24,900 nt of DNA from AV2 sp035637175 (lineage in GTDB: Bacteria; Verrucomicrobiota; Verrucomicrobiia; Limisphaerales; AV2): positions 1 through 24,900 of the forward strand of contig DASPXS010000090.1 of the NCBI GenBank assembly GCA_035637175.1, given 5' to 3'. Both the position numbers and the translations under genes were made by a program. The first letter of the stretch is position 1; the number at the start of each line of letters is the position of its first letter. The notes under the pieces are model-generated. The model was given only the letters and a program-made list of their open reading frames with translations, was not told where the DNA came from and ran no database searches. Positions 1-7,334 of the stretch are shown one piece after another.

Positions 1-2393
1 AGCCGCGATTGGATGGCAAACGCCAGCGCGGGGTTGCCGTGATTGGCTGCCTCGGCGGCGAATTGCCCCAGTTGATGGCCGCGCCCGAGGTTGACCGCAA
101 TCATTGCTTCGGCCGCGCTGACGGCCTCCGCGTCACGCCCCTTGAAACAATCCAGAAACAGCGGGCCCAAGTTCCAGCGCCAGTCGGTACTGTTAATCGG
201 GTAAGGCCAGTGCGCGAGGTGCGCCGCTGCTTGAGGGTAGCGTCCATGCCGCCAATCCAACTCCACCATCAGGGCGAGGGCGTCCAGGTTGTCCGGATAA
301 AGGTCATGCGCTGTCTGGGCCAGTGCGGCAGCCTCTTGCTCACGACCGAGCCGGTCGAGCAGCAGCGCCTTACGCTGCATGGCGCTGAGCTTGTGAGTCT
401 CCCCCACGGGTTCGATGGCCTTCAACCCTTCGGCATACCGACCCTGATGATAATACATCCGCGCCAGCGCGGTGCGTGCGAGAATTTCATCAAAGCCCGA
501 CACGTTTTTCACCTTGCGATCCAGCCAGGCCTGGGTGAAACGTCGCGCGGTGGGGTAATCCTCCTGTTTTTCCAGGTAGTCGGCATAGGCGCTGGTGACC
601 GACCAGGCATCAGGTTGGGCGGCGATCAATCGCTCGTATTCCTGACGCAAAAGATTGGTCGTGACACCTTCCTGGTTCTGCAAGAAGAGCAGCACCTCAA
701 ATTTTTCTTTAGGCTCCAGTTCCGGCAAAGCGAGCAGTTCCTCCAGGCGATGCCGATCTCCCCGGTAAGCGGCATCCCAGGCCTGTAGCCGAAGCTCGTG
801 GAATTGCTGGGCCGCGATGCCGCTGACCAACAGTTTTTCGGCCAACCCGAACGCCAGCAGGTTCTGGTGGGCGATGACGCCCAGCTCGAGCACATTCTTG
901 GGACGGCTGTCGAGCTTGCGCGACAATTCCCGGCCCGCGTCCAGCAGTGTCGTTTCACCGTAGGGCACCAGGTCTTCTATTTCCTCGAAGGTCCGGGAGA
1001 GTAATGGCTGGCCGAAAGCGCCCAGGCTGCCAAGGTCGCCACGCAAATCCGCCAGGCTGCCATGGCCTTCCTTGGACTGAACCAGGTGAGCATACCAGTC
1101 CTTAAACTCGGCGGCTGGACCGGCAGGCGCCGGTCCCAGAGATTCGGCAAAACGGCTGGCAGCCTGGATGGAGGAGCGGTAATCCAGATAGTGCAGGCCG
1201 GCTTCCTTCAGCGCGGAGTAGTAACAGCCGCGGTAGTACGCCTGGATCAAACCGCGATCGAGACATAGCCCGCCAGGCTGGACCTCCACTTTGTCCAGCG
1301 CCGATTCGATCCTGGCCAGAAGTCCGTTGGTTTCACCGGGGGCACCCCCGGCCTCGGGCGCAGCAGTGGCCGGACTGAATTTGCCGAGTTCGAGCAAAAC
1401 CTGCCTGGCCAAAATCGCCGACAGTTCCTCGCGCGTTTCAAACCAATCCAAAGTAAGGCCCGATTGCAACAGGGGCAGGACAAACCCGGCGTCTTTGCTC
1501 AAGTGCCGGTCCACGTAGTTTAACCAACCAAACAAATCCCGTTTCTCGGCCAACCGCCGCGCCTGGAGATAGCGCGCTTCCATCGAGCTGGTTTGGGCGC
1601 GGGCGCCTGTTTCCATCAATCGGTCTTCGCGCTGGAGGTATTGCCGCAACGGGTCCGTCGCGGGGAGTCGTGCGGCCAGATTGCACGCGTGGGCAAAGTA
1701 GCCCATCGCCTGCGCCTGCAGGCACTCCTCTCGCGCCGCGGGTTGTCCGGTCGCAGACTCGACCACGGCCAGGGTCGCCAGCGCACGGGCGGCGACGAGG
1801 TCCGAAGCGTGCACCTGATCCAAATTCAAAAACGCCAGCAGGGTCAGTGACTGCATCCCCTGGCGCAGCAATTCCGCGTTACGCGGACCGTTCCGCCAGA
1901 GGCGGTCCGTCATCTGAGCCGCCGGGATGGCTCGCAGGGCGTCCAGTTCGTGTGCGATTTCCGGGCGCGCCTGGCCGACCGATTGAAGCTTGAGCGCGCT
2001 GGTCGGTTTCAATCCTCCCGCATAGTTGGTCAGCAACCGGAGCAAGTCGGGAAAATCAGGAAATTCCGGCAACGTGCCCACTTCTTGGGCGCGATAACGA
2101 ACCCTCCACTGTCCGCGGTCGAATTCGGCCTCCGCCACCGCGAGTTCCGCGCTGGTCAGCATCCGATTGATTTCAGCCACCGCCCGTAAACAGCGCCGGT
2201 CCGGCCCCAAACGATAGGAGGCGTAGAGCTGCTCGCGGGGATTTCGCGGTGCGATGGGCGCAGCCGATGTCGTACCAGCGCTCGTCCCACCGGTTTGCGA
2301 CATCTCATCCGGGGACTTCGATTTGAAGTGCCAATAAAACATCATCCCCATCGCCAGAAGAAATATTGCGAACGAGATGCTCAGTTTTCTCAT
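1..2393 (-). CDS. Membrane-anchored helical-repeat (TPR-like) protein, partial
   Basis: Reading the minus strand from ATG at 2393, the frame stays open for about 797 codons to the window edge, so the C-terminus lies outside. The protein begins MRKLSISFAIFLLAMG, a basic start plus one hydrophobic helix (about residues 4-20), which looks like a signal anchor. A short Ser/Thr/Pro-rich linker follows (about 27-48). The rest is Ala/Leu/Glu-rich and predicted helical. Around residues 638-730 there are TPR-like helix pairs with spaced small and aromatic residues (ALARMYYHQGRYAEGLKAIE, then LYPDNLDALALMVELDW). TPR proteins usually scaffold protein contacts, so a periplasmic scaffold is inferred; no enzymatic motif is visible. 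It is transcribed divergently from ruvB across a 332 bp gap. The absence of stops over 2.4 kb and coherent helical periodicity support a real gene; specific function unknown. Confidence 0.8.
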   Translation of the reverse strand, partial: MRKLSISFAIFLLAMGMMFYWHFKSKSPDEMSQTGGTSAGTTSAAPIAPRNPREQLYASYRLGPDRRCLRAVAEINRMLTSAELAVAEAEFDRGQWRVRYRAQEVGTLPEFPDFPDLLRLLTNYAGGLKPTSALKLQSVGQARPEIAHELDALRAIPAAQMTDRLWRNGPRNAELLRQGMQSLTLLAFLNLDQVHASDLVAARALATLAVVESATGQPAAREECLQAQAMGYFAHACNLAARLPATDPLRQYLQREDRLMETGARAQTSSMEARYLQARRLAEKRDLFGWLNYVDRHLSKDAGFVLPLLQSGLTLDWFETREELSAILARQVLLELGKFSPATAAPEAGGAPGETNGLLARIESALDKVEVQPGGLCLDRGLIQAYYRGCYYSALKEAGLHYLDYRSSIQAASRFAESLGPAPAGPAAEFKDWYAHLVQSKEGHGSLADLRGDLGSLGAFGQPLLSRTFEEIEDLVPYGETTLLDAGRELSRKLDSRPKNVLELGVIAHQNLLAFGLAEKLLVSGIAAQQFHELRLQAWDAAYRGDRHRLEELLALPELEPKEKFEVLLFLQNQEGVTTNLLRQEYERLIAAQPDAWSVTSAYADYLEKQEDYPTARRFTQAWLDRKVKNVSGFDEILARTALARMYYHQGRYAEGLKAIEPVGETHKLSAMQRKALLLDRLGREQEAAALAQTAHDLYPDNLDALALMVELDWRHGRYPQAAAHLAHWPYPINSTDWRWNLGPLFLDCFKGRDAEAVSAAEAMIAVNLGRGHQLGQFAAEAANHGNPALAFAIQSR

Positions 2394-2483
2394 GCCGCCC
2401 GATGTTAGCTCTGCTCGACCGACATTCAACTTTCGATCAAGGAGAACTTTTTCGCAGATAAACCCTAACGTTGCATAAAATTC

Positions 2484-2527
2484 CCAGTACAACCTTTTGT
2501 TGCATGTGCAACAAAAGGTTGTACTGG
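2484..2527. repeat. Perfect 21+21 bp palindrome in divergent promoter region
   Basis: Bases 2484-2504 and 2507-2527 are exact reverse complements separated by TG; the arm begins CCAGTACAACC and ends TTTTGTTGCA. It lies in the 332 bp gap (2394-2725) between a minus-strand gene starting at 2393 and ruvB starting at 2726, so both genes are transcribed away from it and it cannot end either message. No T-run follows. The same gap has three further copies of GTTGCA/TGCAAC outside the arms, at 2470-2475, 2619-2624 and 2640-2645, so the hexamer occurs five times in about 175 bp. A regulator-binding array, a cruciform or a small miniature element are all possible. Confidence 0.75.
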
Positions 2528-2725
2528 CATTTCGAGTGATCGACAGACGGTCATTTCCAGTGGTCGTTCGCAAGCGGCACAAATCATCCGCCATGGCCTT
2601 GTCAGGTAAGACTCAAATTGCAACCTCGGGACCAATTATTGCAACAATAGGGTAAACTCTGCAATTCAAGGCTCAATCCTCTTTCCCCTTGCCGCTGGTT
2701 CACCCTTTCCGCATTCTGTCGGGCG

Positions 2726-3742
2726 ATGGCTGAGCGATTGACCTCAAGTGTGCTGGCCAAGCCCGACGCGGCGCTGGAAATGACGCTGCGGCCGTCGCTC
2801 TTTTCCGAGTTCACCGGCCAGGCCAAGGTCAAGGAACGGCTCGAGATCGCCGTCGCCGCCGCCAAACAACGCGGGGAAGCGCTCGACCACATCCTCCTCA
2901 ACGGCCCGCCCGGGCTGGGCAAAACCACGCTCGCCATCATCCTCGCCAAGGCGATGGGCACGAACCTCAAATCCACCAGCGGCCCGACCATCGAAAAGGC
3001 CGGCGACCTCGCCGGGCTGCTCACCAACCTCGAAGAAGGCGACGTGCTGTTCATCGACGAAATCCATCGCCTGCAGAAAACCATCGAGGAATATCTCTAC
3101 CCGGCCATGGAGGATTTCAAACTGGACATCATCATCGACCAGGGCCCGAACGCGCGCAGCGTGCGCCTGAATCTGCCGCGCTTCACGCTCATCGGCGCCA
3201 CTACGCGCAGCGGCCTGCTCACGGCGCCGTTGTTGACGCGCTTCGCGGTGCGCGAGCGACTCGACTATTACCAGGCCGAGCAGTTGCAGCAAATCGTCGT
3301 CCGCTCGGCGCGCCTGTTGAACGTCGGGATCGAAGTGAACGGCGCGCGTGAAATCGCCCGGCGCAGTCGCGGCACGCCGCGGATTGCGAACAACCTGCTT
3401 CGTCGCGTGCGCGATTACGCGCAAGTGAGGCATGACGGCCGCATCACCGCGGCGGTCGCCGACCAGGCGCTGGCGATGCTTGAGATCGACCAGAACGGTC
3501 TCGACGAAATGGATAAGCGCATCCTCGAGGCCATCATTGTGAAATTTGGCGGCGGCCCGGTAGGCATCAATTCGCTGGCGGTGGCCGTGGGCGAAGAGCC
3601 GGACACCCTGGAGGAAGTCTATGAACCTTACCTGATTATGGAGGGCTATCTCAACCGCACGTCGCAGGGTCGCGTGGCGACGGAACTGAGCTTTAAAAAG
3701 CTCGGGTTGAAAGCGGCGGGCAACCAGCCGAGACTGCTTTGA
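2726..3742 (+). CDS. ruvB: Holliday junction branch-migration ATPase RuvB
   Basis: RuvB is the hexameric AAA+ motor that, with RuvA, drives branch migration of Holliday junctions so that RuvC can cut them. The 338 residues match the usual family length. Walker A is GPPGLGKTT (60-68), Walker B is VLFIDE (107-112), the sensor region reads IGATTR (156-161) with the arginine-finger segment LLTRF just after (169-173), and GTPRIANNLLRRVRDYAQV marks the lid domain near 215-235. The C-terminal winged helix follows, with FGGGPVGINSLAVAVGEE. The start at 2726 gives MAERLTSS, the expected N-terminal length; no strong Shine-Dalgarno is visible. ruvA and ruvC are not adjacent. The gene is intact. Confidence 0.98.
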   Translation: MAERLTSSVLAKPDAALEMTLRPSLFSEFTGQAKVKERLEIAVAAAKQRGEALDHILLNGPPGLGKTTLAIILAKAMGTNLKSTSGPTIEKAGDLAGLLTNLEEGDVLFIDEIHRLQKTIEEYLYPAMEDFKLDIIIDQGPNARSVRLNLPRFTLIGATTRSGLLTAPLLTRFAVRERLDYYQAEQLQQIVVRSARLLNVGIEVNGAREIARRSRGTPRIANNLLRRVRDYAQVRHDGRITAAVADQALAMLEIDQNGLDEMDKRILEAIIVKFGGGPVGINSLAVAVGEEPDTLEEVYEPYLIMEGYLNRTSQGRVATELSFKKLGLKAAGNQPRLL

Positions 3743-3793
3743 CGGATGTCAAAAGGCGCGACTGCTGACTCCGACTCCGCGTGATTTCAGGCA

Positions 3794-4561
3794 TTGAGGG
3801 CATTGAGATTTCATCCAGACAACCTCCTGTTTCGCACGGCGTGGAAAGCGAACAAGCGCCGGCGCGCTTTCACGCTGATCGAGCTGCTGGTGGTCATTGC
3901 GATCGTCGGATTGCTCGCTGCCTTACTGCTCCCCGCGCTCAGTCGCGCCAAGCGGCTGGCAAAACAAACCGCGTGTTTGTCCAATCTCAAACAGATCGGC
4001 GTTGCGTTCGCGCTCTACCTTGACGAACATGAAAACCGTTTCCCGGACCGGCGCGATCTGAAGTCAAGTCTGCCCGCCGGATATCGGCCCTGGACGAGCT
4101 GGCCCCCCTCCGACCCGCGCGGCGGCTGGGCGGCCCTGGTCCTTCAAAAAGACGGCGCGAGCGATTCCATCTGGTCCTGCCCGGCGGCGGTCATTTCGCC
4201 GGCGGGAAACGCGGTGCAATCGGCCCAATCGTTGTCCGGGGCTTCCAATGCGCCGGTGACACGGTATTGGCTTTGGCGCTTCGACCGCACCAACGACCTG
4301 AATGATCCGCTGATGCTCGAAGATTTTTGGGGCAAATCAGAATCCCAGGCCTTGGCCGATCTTCAGGCGGCCAACGATCCCGTCGTCGGCGTTCCCAACG
4401 GCCCGAGCGACGTGGAACTGGTGGTTGATCCTTATTACCCCAAAACCATTCCCACGGTGCCTCCGGAATTGCGGGGCCGCACCATTCATTCTGGCGGCCG
4501 CAACCGCCTGTTTCTCGACGGCCACGTGGAATACTTCAAGGACGCAAGAACGCCGCTGTGA
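3794..4561 (+). CDS. Prepilin-like protein with N-terminal methylation motif and C-terminal H-X9-DG
   Basis: The protein carries a type II pseudopilin-like N-terminus: a basic leader, then AFTLIELLVVIAIVGLLAAL (about 25-44), with cleavage expected before Phe26 and the conserved Glu at position 5 of the mature protein. A LLPALSRAK helix and SNLKQIG segment follow, as in the DUF1559-like secreted proteins abundant in PVC bacteria. At the C-terminus His232 is followed by nine residues and Asp242-Gly243, then HVEYF: the H-X9-DG motif. These proteins occur as large families in Verrucomicrobiota and Planctomycetota; export by a type II/IV-like system is inferred. No ATG precedes the leader in this frame. 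The likely start is TTG at 3794 or 3803, and an in-frame TGA at 3782 limits the upstream side. No pilus assembly genes are nearby. Confidence 0.9.
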   Translation: MRALRFHPDNLLFRTAWKANKRRRAFTLIELLVVIAIVGLLAALLLPALSRAKRLAKQTACLSNLKQIGVAFALYLDEHENRFPDRRDLKSSLPAGYRPWTSWPPSDPRGGWAALVLQKDGASDSIWSCPAAVISPAGNAVQSAQSLSGASNAPVTRYWLWRFDRTNDLNDPLMLEDFWGKSESQALADLQAANDPVVGVPNGPSDVELVVDPYYPKTIPTVPPELRGRTIHSGGRNRLFLDGHVEYFKDARTPL

Positions 4562-4839
4562 CGGGATCGGGTTTTGGGGAGATTCGATGGTGCGCATAAC
4601 CGGTTTGCTTATGAGATTCTCTCTTCATTCAGAGGCCTGGAAGGCGAAGAAAGGTCCGAATTCCCGAGCCATCAACTCCAGCGCTCATTTTTTAATGCAA
4701 CCGCGCCGCCGAGGCAATCTCCTTTACGACACTCCAACGAGGCACGGTGGCGCGGCAACCGGAACGCCCCACGCCGGCCTCTAATCGTCAAAAATTGCTG
4801 ACAAGCGCCGGGGAATACTTTTGACTCGTGCGGTTTTTT

Positions 4840-6393
4840 ATGCCCAAACGCACGGACATACATTCCGTCCTCATCATTGGCGCCGGTCCGATCATCATCG
4901 GCCAGGCGTGCGAGTTCGATTACTCCGGCACGCAGGCGTGCAAGGCGCTCAGGGAAGAAGGCTACCGCGTCGTCCTCGTCAACTCCAACCCGGCCACCAT
5001 CATGACCGACCCGGAGTTTGCGGACCGCACCTATATCGAGCCGATCACGCCTGAAGCGGTCGAGAAGATCATCGTGCGCGAATTGGACGAGATGCGCCGC
5101 ATCGGCGTGCCCGTTGACGTTCCGCCTTCTGAAATCGCAAATCGCAAATCGCAAATCGCTAATAAGCTCGTCCTGCTTCCCACGCTCGGGGGCCAGACTG
5201 CGCTTAATACGGCGATGGCCCTTCACCGGAACGGCGCGCTCGAACGGCACGGCGTCGAAATGATCGGCGCGAAAGCCGAGGCCATCCACAAAGGCGAAGA
5301 TCGCGAAGCCTTCAAGCAACTCATGCTGAGCATTGGCCTCGACGTGCCCATCAGCGGAACGTCACACAACCTGGAAGAAGCTCGCGCTGTGGCCGAAAAA
5401 ATCGGCCGTTTCCCGCTCATCATCCGGCCCGCGTTCACCCTCGGTGGCACGGGCGGCGGCATCGCTTACAACCGCGACGAATTCGACGAACTCGCCAAGC
5501 GCGGCATGGACCTCTCGCCCGTCTCGGAAATCCTCATCGAAGAAGCCCTGCTCGGCTGGAAGGAATACGAGATGGAGGTCATGCGCGACCAGGCCGACAA
5601 CTGCGTCATTATCTGCTCGATCGAAAACTTCGACCCGATGGGCGTCCACACCGGCGACTCCATCACCGTCGCGCCCATCCAGACCCTCACCGACAAGGAA
5701 TTCCAGATCATGCGCGACCAGAGCTTCGCCGTCATTCGCGCCGTGGGCGTCGAGACGGGCGGCTCGAACATCCAATTCGCGGTCAACCCGGACAATGGCC
5801 GCATGGTCATCATCGAGATGAACCCGCGCGTCAGCCGCAGTTCCGCGCTCGCGTCCAAGGCCACCGGATTTCCCATCGCGAAAATTGCCGCGAAACTGGC
5901 GGTGGGTTACCTGCTCGACGAGATCAAAAACGACATCACCCGCGAAACGCCGGCCAGCTTCGAGCCGACCATTGACTATGTCGTCACCAAGATCCCGCGG
6001 TTCGCTTTCGAGAAATTTCCCCAGGCCGACCCCACGCTCACCACGCAGATGAAAAGCGTGGGCGAAGTGATGGCCATCGGCCGCACGTTCAAGGAAAGCC
6101 TGCAAAAATGCCTGCGCTCGCTGGAGATCGGCCGCAGCGGCCTGGGCGGCGACGGCAAACCCTGGCGCATTGGCACCGAGGTTTATGGCGACCGCGATAT
6201 TCTCCCCCGCGACGTCATCAGCAGCAAACTGAGCATCCCGAACGCCGAGAGGGTTTTCTTCATTCGCCACGCGCTGCGGGCCGGGTTCAGCATCGAGGAG
6301 ATTTTCAACCTCACGAAGATCGACCGGTGGTTTCTGGTTCAAATAAAGGAGATTGTCGATTTTGAGGAGGAACTGGCGACGGCGGGGAATTAA
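4840..6393 (+). CDS. carB: Carbamoyl-phosphate synthase large chain, N-terminal half only
   Basis: The protein opens MPKRTDIHSVLIIGAGPIII, almost identical to the E. coli CarB start, so ATG at 4840 is preferred over an in-frame GTG at 4828. It contains the preATP-grasp and first ATP-grasp unit that forms carboxyphosphate: RPAFTLGGTGGGIAYN, GWKEYEMEV, CSIENFDPMGVHTGDS, EMNPRVSRSSALASKATG, and KIPRFAFEKF. It then enters the oligomerisation domain (FNLTKIDRWFLVQIKEIV) and stops at TAA after 517 residues. Full-length CarB is about 1070 residues; the second synthetase half and allosteric domain are absent, and nothing CarB-like follows. Split CarB1/CarB2 proteins are known in Aquifex and some archaea, so a second gene elsewhere is likely. 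About 25 extra residues near 80-110 include a translated tandem DNA repeat. No clear Shine-Dalgarno is seen. Confidence 0.93.
   Translation: MPKRTDIHSVLIIGAGPIIIGQACEFDYSGTQACKALREEGYRVVLVNSNPATIMTDPEFADRTYIEPITPEAVEKIIVRELDEMRRIGVPVDVPPSEIANRKSQIANKLVLLPTLGGQTALNTAMALHRNGALERHGVEMIGAKAEAIHKGEDREAFKQLMLSIGLDVPISGTSHNLEEARAVAEKIGRFPLIIRPAFTLGGTGGGIAYNRDEFDELAKRGMDLSPVSEILIEEALLGWKEYEMEVMRDQADNCVIICSIENFDPMGVHTGDSITVAPIQTLTDKEFQIMRDQSFAVIRAVGVETGGSNIQFAVNPDNGRMVIIEMNPRVSRSSALASKATGFPIAKIAAKLAVGYLLDEIKNDITRETPASFEPTIDYVVTKIPRFAFEKFPQADPTLTTQMKSVGEVMAIGRTFKESLQKCLRSLEIGRSGLGGDGKPWRIGTEVYGDRDILPRDVISSKLSIPNAERVFFIRHALRAGFSIEEIFNLTKIDRWFLVQIKEIVDFEEELATAGN
5132..5159 (+). repeat. Four perfect tandem copies of AAATCGC inside carB
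   Basis: AAATCGC occurs at 5132-5138, 5139-5145, 5146-5152 and 5153-5159, in frame within carB and preceded by TCTG. Seven-base units shift the frame each copy, so it is translated as SEIANRKSQIANK, between the KIIVRELDEM segment and the conserved LLPTLGGQTALN. E. coli CarB has only a short link here, so the repeat sits in a lineage-specific insertion on a surface loop of the preATP-grasp domain. On the other strand the same repeat reads LRFAICDFR. Confidence 0.9.
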
Positions 6394-6412
6394 AGAAAAA
6401 ACCTAACGGAAT

Positions 6413-6919
6413 ATGTCAGATCATTTCCGCAAGAGATGGGACATTGAGCGCAGGCGGCAAAGAGCTCTCAAGCCAGATTATTCGGAGGAAATCAAACTCG
6501 ATAACCAAATGACACCTCGCGCGACGTTTGGCCACTTTGGAATTGATTCAGAGTTCAGAGTCAAGCATCCAGCTGAATTTGCGGTGGCGAGACGCAATCG
6601 GGATGGCGCGTTCTCATGTATAGAAGACCCAATCATTTTTCTACGAGAAAGCGCCGGAGAGCCGCTGTTCGTGTTTTTTCAGTCAGATTCCTTTGAAGAG
6701 TTCATTGAAACTCACGGGTTGGACTGCAAGAAGAAATCAACCAAGCAACTCTTTCGGCGACTTTGCGGATATGCCGAATCGATTAAGGCCTTGCTTAAAG
6801 AAGAACTTCGTCTGTGGCCGATGAGGGCCTTCGTGGATCCTCCATTGCCACGCACGTTTCACTTTTCGAACAGGCTTGGAATGACTGCCTCTGTTACGGT
6901 TTTCGTATCGGTGTCATAG
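6413..6919 (+). CDS. Hypothetical protein, low-GC gene after carB
   Basis: An ATG 19 bp after the carB stop opens a 168-codon frame. I do not recognise the family. The product has a strongly basic N-terminus (HFRKRWDIERRRQRALK), a middle section rich in Phe and acidic residues (EPLFVFFQSDSFEEFIETHG), and a Lys/Arg-rich stretch near 105-120. No signal peptide or membrane helix is visible. Base composition is clearly lower in GC than carB upstream, and codon use is less biased to G/C third positions, which fits recent acquisition. The last 40 codons (from LLKEELRLWP) look less protein-like, so the true end may have been lost to a frameshift. Repeat-rich DNA begins directly downstream. Confidence 0.5.
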   Translation: MSDHFRKRWDIERRRQRALKPDYSEEIKLDNQMTPRATFGHFGIDSEFRVKHPAEFAVARRNRDGAFSCIEDPIIFLRESAGEPLFVFFQSDSFEEFIETHGLDCKKKSTKQLFRRLCGYAESIKALLKEELRLWPMRAFVDPPLPRTFHFSNRLGMTASVTVFVSVS

Positions 6920-6952
6920 CTCTCCCGCGCCGTAACTTCATTTCCATTTTCA

Positions 6953-7092
6953 AATCCCAACGGGATGGACTCGCTCCCGCCCGCTCGCTCGGCCTTTGCG
7001 AGCCGTCGGCTTCGCCGAATTCCTTTCGCCGTTGCCCCACTGCTTAAGCCAAATCCATCAGCCCAGGGCTGGCGCAACGCGCCTACCCTGAG
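6953..7092. repeat. Partial copy of the composite hairpin repeat
   Basis: The segment starts with AATCCC-AAC-GGGAT (6953-6966), the first hairpin of the composite repeat found at 9001 and 12025. It later contains a CCCAGGG...CTACCCTGAG hairpin (7072-7092) equivalent to that repeat's second module. The sequence between (GC-rich, with a GGCTTCGCC-type inverted stretch near 7007-7018) does not match the other copies and the later modules are missing, so this is a degenerate or rearranged copy. Confidence 0.5.
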
Positions 7093-7118
7093 AAACCGTT
7101 CCCACCCATTCCGCGTTG

Positions 7119-7223
7119 GGAGCGCGGCGTTTACGCCGCTTCACCTCACGCATGACAGCGCGCGCAGGAATTTTCCTGCGTCTTGCCCGTGCGCGCGCTG
7201 AAGCGACTTGAAGGTCGCACCCC
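7119..7223. repeat. REPIN 1 (inverted REP doublet, 105 bp)
   Basis: The left unit begins GGAGCGCGGCG at 7119, with stem GCGGCGT/ACGCCGC. The right unit is 7199-7223, with stem GCGACTT-GA-AGGTCGC (one wobble pair) and a diverged foot ACCCC. The interior holds an extra hairpin GCAGGAA-TT-TTCCTGC. It lies 6 bp from REPIN 2 and downstream of the transposase gene. Confidence 0.8.
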
Positions 7224-7229
7224 GCAGAC

Positions 7230-7334
7230 GGAGCGCGCCGTTCACGGCGCTTCACCGTTCGCATACCAAGGGCATCCGATAATTTTAGAGACTTCCAAAC
7301 TTCTCACGTTGAAGCGGCATAAATGCCGCGCTCC
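7230..7334. repeat. REPIN 2 (inverted REP doublet, 105 bp)
   Basis: The left unit starts GGAGCGCGCCG at 7230, with stem GCGCCGT/ACGGCGC on the opposite strand. The right unit (7309-7334) has the perfect stem GCGGCAT-AA-ATGCCGC and the foot GCTCC. The last base, 7334, is part of the transposase stop codon. The sequence beside the left unit (TTCACCGTTCGCA) matches the reverse complement of the right arm of REPIN 3 (TTCACCGTCCGCA). Confidence 0.88.

Noticed and set aside
9..2189. Several plus-strand frames antisense to the helical-repeat gene
   Set aside because: The minus frame is open for about 797 codons with a signal anchor and TPR-like helices; the plus frames are short, overlap each other and show no motifs.
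2484..2527. Transcription terminator
   Set aside because: Both neighbouring genes are transcribed away from it and no T-run follows either arm.
2744..3433. 229-codon minus frame opposite ruvB
   Set aside because: It is the complement of a highly conserved AAA+ gene in GC-rich DNA; the translation is Arg/Ala/Asp-rich without motifs.
4828..4839. Upstream GTG start for carB
   Set aside because: ATG at 4840 gives MPKRTDIHS, matching the known CarB N-terminus; the GTG would add four residues not found in the family.
5132..5159. CRISPR array
   Set aside because: Seven-base direct repeats without spacers, inside a gene; no cas genes or longer repeat-spacer pattern anywhere in the window.
5362..6342. 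326-codon minus frame opposite carB
   Set aside because: Antisense shadow of conserved CarB; composition is typical of complement reading of G/C third-position codons.
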